Below, piece by piece: positions 63,215-64,000 of a DNA stretch of 64,000 nucleotides. Where the stretch lies: positions 1 to 64,000 of the forward strand of contig NZ_JAHAMK010000003.1 in assembly GCF_018383585.1 (NCBI RefSeq), read 5' to 3'. How positions within the stretch are numbered: the stretch's first letter is position 1; every line of letters begins with the position of its first letter. Below the pieces are notes generated by a model. That model was not told the DNA's origin. It did not search any database and saw only the letters and a list, made by a program, of their open reading frames with translations. A program made the position numbers and the translations under genes. This DNA is from Microvirga sp. 3-52. Lineage in GTDB: Bacteria; Pseudomonadota; Alphaproteobacteria; Rhizobiales; Beijerinckiaceae.

Positions 63215-64000
63215 ATGGTCGATGAAGAAAGCCTCGTCAGCTTCGTGGTCGGCGGCGGTCGCCTGAGTGCGCCGGACAACGTCACGCCTCGTTATCGCGG
63301 CGAGCTCATGCGCCTGATGGCGATCTTCGTCGATTCCGAGATGGCGGGCGCCTCGGGCTTCGCCGACTGCATCAATCTCGCTCCTGGGCTGAAGGAGCGG
63401 ATCATCGCCACGCGCATCGTCTTCGAGAAATTCAACCATGCCCGCCAGGTTCTGGACCTGATGGAGCAGTTCGGCGCCAATACGGCGCAATACGTGGGCG
63501 CCCATCCCTGGGCGTCCCGCCTCGACCGCAGCGTCAATCTCGGCACGCGGCGCATGGAGGGAGACATGCGTCTCAACGTGTTCCATTACCCGATCAACGG
63601 GTGGGTCGACGCGGTGGTGATGAACTGCCTGATGGGACAGGCCACGGTGGTGCAGCTCGACGAGCTGACACGCGGTTCCTACCAGCCTCTCGCCGATACT
63701 TTGGCGAACATCCTTCCTGTCGAAAGGCGCCACGCGGAGCTGGGCGAGCAGGGATTGCAGGCTGCGTTGGCGAGGGGACACGACAGGACGGACGCCCAGG
63801 CATCCGTCAACTATTGGTATCCGCGCGTGGCCGACACCTTCGGCAGCAGTACGTCGGATCATTTCGCTCAGCACCGTAAGTACGGATTGCGTCAGAAGGG
63901 CAGGGAAGGGCTAAGTGCCCAATGGCAGGATCTCATTCATCCGATGCTGTCGCGCTTTGGACTTGGCGTCCCGGGACAGGCTTCGCTCGAGATCGGCGAT
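63215..64000 (+). CDS. PaaA/PaaC-like ferritin-fold protein, cut by the right edge
   Basis: 262 codons are inside the window, with no stop; AGAGGTG precedes the ATG at 63215. The product is helical with A-E-M-A-G-like S-E42-M-A-G, E71-K-F-N-H75 and E170-R-R-H173. The second motif is a canonical E-x-x-H; the first has an extra residue (E-x-x-x-H), so a normal diiron site is not certain. N-Y-W-Y-P-R-V-A-D-T-F-G near the end resembles the PaaA segment [10 protein letters not shown]. It is a third ferritin-like member of the operon beside PaaA and PaaC. Its own role is unknown to me. Confidence 0.75.
   Translation, partial: MVDEESLVSFVVGGGRLSAPDNVTPRYRGELMRLMAIFVDSEMAGASGFADCINLAPGLKERIIATRIVFEKFNHARQVLDLMEQFGANTAQYVGAHPWASRLDRSVNLGTRRMEGDMRLNVFHYPINGWVDAVVMNCLMGQATVVQLDELTRGSYQPLADTLANILPVERRHAELGEQGLQAALARGHDRTDAQASVNYWYPRVADTFGSSTSDHFAQHRKYGLRQKGREGLSAQWQDLIHPMLSRFGLGVPGQASLEIGD

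Noticed and set aside
1-64000. CRISPR array, tRNA or rRNA
   Set aside because: No regularly spaced identical repeats, no cloverleaf-like sequence and no rRNA-like conserved stretch was recognised. The 49-53 kb repeats are hairpin elements and not evenly spaced.

Overview
The window suggests an alphaproteobacterium of the Hyphomicrobiales (Rhizobiales). A Methylobacteriaceae member such as Microvirga or Methylobacterium is my best guess, inferred from gene content only. The pointers are motB-motC-motD style motor genes, motE, the flaF/flbT pair that controls flagellin mRNA, a DUF1217 protein beside flagellin, a short flagellin and a FixLJ pair.

Layout. (1) 1-6370, minus strand: the first codons of an IS630-type transposase at the left edge, a heparinase II/III-like protein, then FixJ and a five-PAS FixL-like kinase whose last PAS keeps the known haem-pocket residues. 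(2) 6751-42245, flagellar and chemotaxis cluster in four blocks: a plus-strand block flgB-flgC-fliE-flgG-flgA-flgI-motE-flgH-fliL-fliP, fliF-fliH-motB-motC-fliK and a lytic transglycosylase; a minus-strand block motA-fliM-small membrane protein-fliN-fliG-flhB-unknown-Omp19-like lipoprotein; a plus-strand block flgF-fliI, flgE-flgK-flgL-flaF-flbT-flgD-fliQ-flhA-fliR-fliJ-flgJ-flgN, a second FliL-like protein and cheY-cheB-cheR; then flagellin alone with its own terminator and an unknown secreted protein. (3) 42285-49045: DUF1217 protein, lipoprotein, transglutaminase-like cysteine peptidase, a membrane protein, a methyl-accepting chemotaxis protein and three single-domain response regulators. 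(4) 49072-53555: a fused indolepyruvate ferredoxin oxidoreductase and a divergent Lrp/AsnC regulator, bracketed by three copies of a bipartite double-palindrome repeat. (5) 53602-64000: phenylacetate catabolism, with thioesterase, bifunctional hydroxyacyl-CoA dehydrogenase and paaZ on the minus strand, and paaX and paaABCDE plus a further PaaA/PaaC-like protein, cut by the right edge, on the plus strand.

How it fits together. Region 2 encodes most of a basal body, export apparatus, C-ring, stator, rod, hook and filament. No visN, visR, rem, fliA, flgM, cheA or cheW lies here. CtrA-like boxes (TTAA-N7-TTAA type) sit close upstream of flgB, motA and flgE. Region 4 can convert aryl-pyruvates to aryl-acetyl-CoA; if phenylpyruvate is accepted, the product phenylacetyl-CoA is the substrate of the region 5 epoxidase. 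Two kinds of operator candidate appear in region 5: a palindrome of TetR/PaaR type upstream of paaZ, and an inverted repeat over a putative paaA promoter that could serve PaaX.

No rRNA, tRNA or CRISPR array was recognised. Regulatory calls rest on motif reading alone and are given lower confidence.
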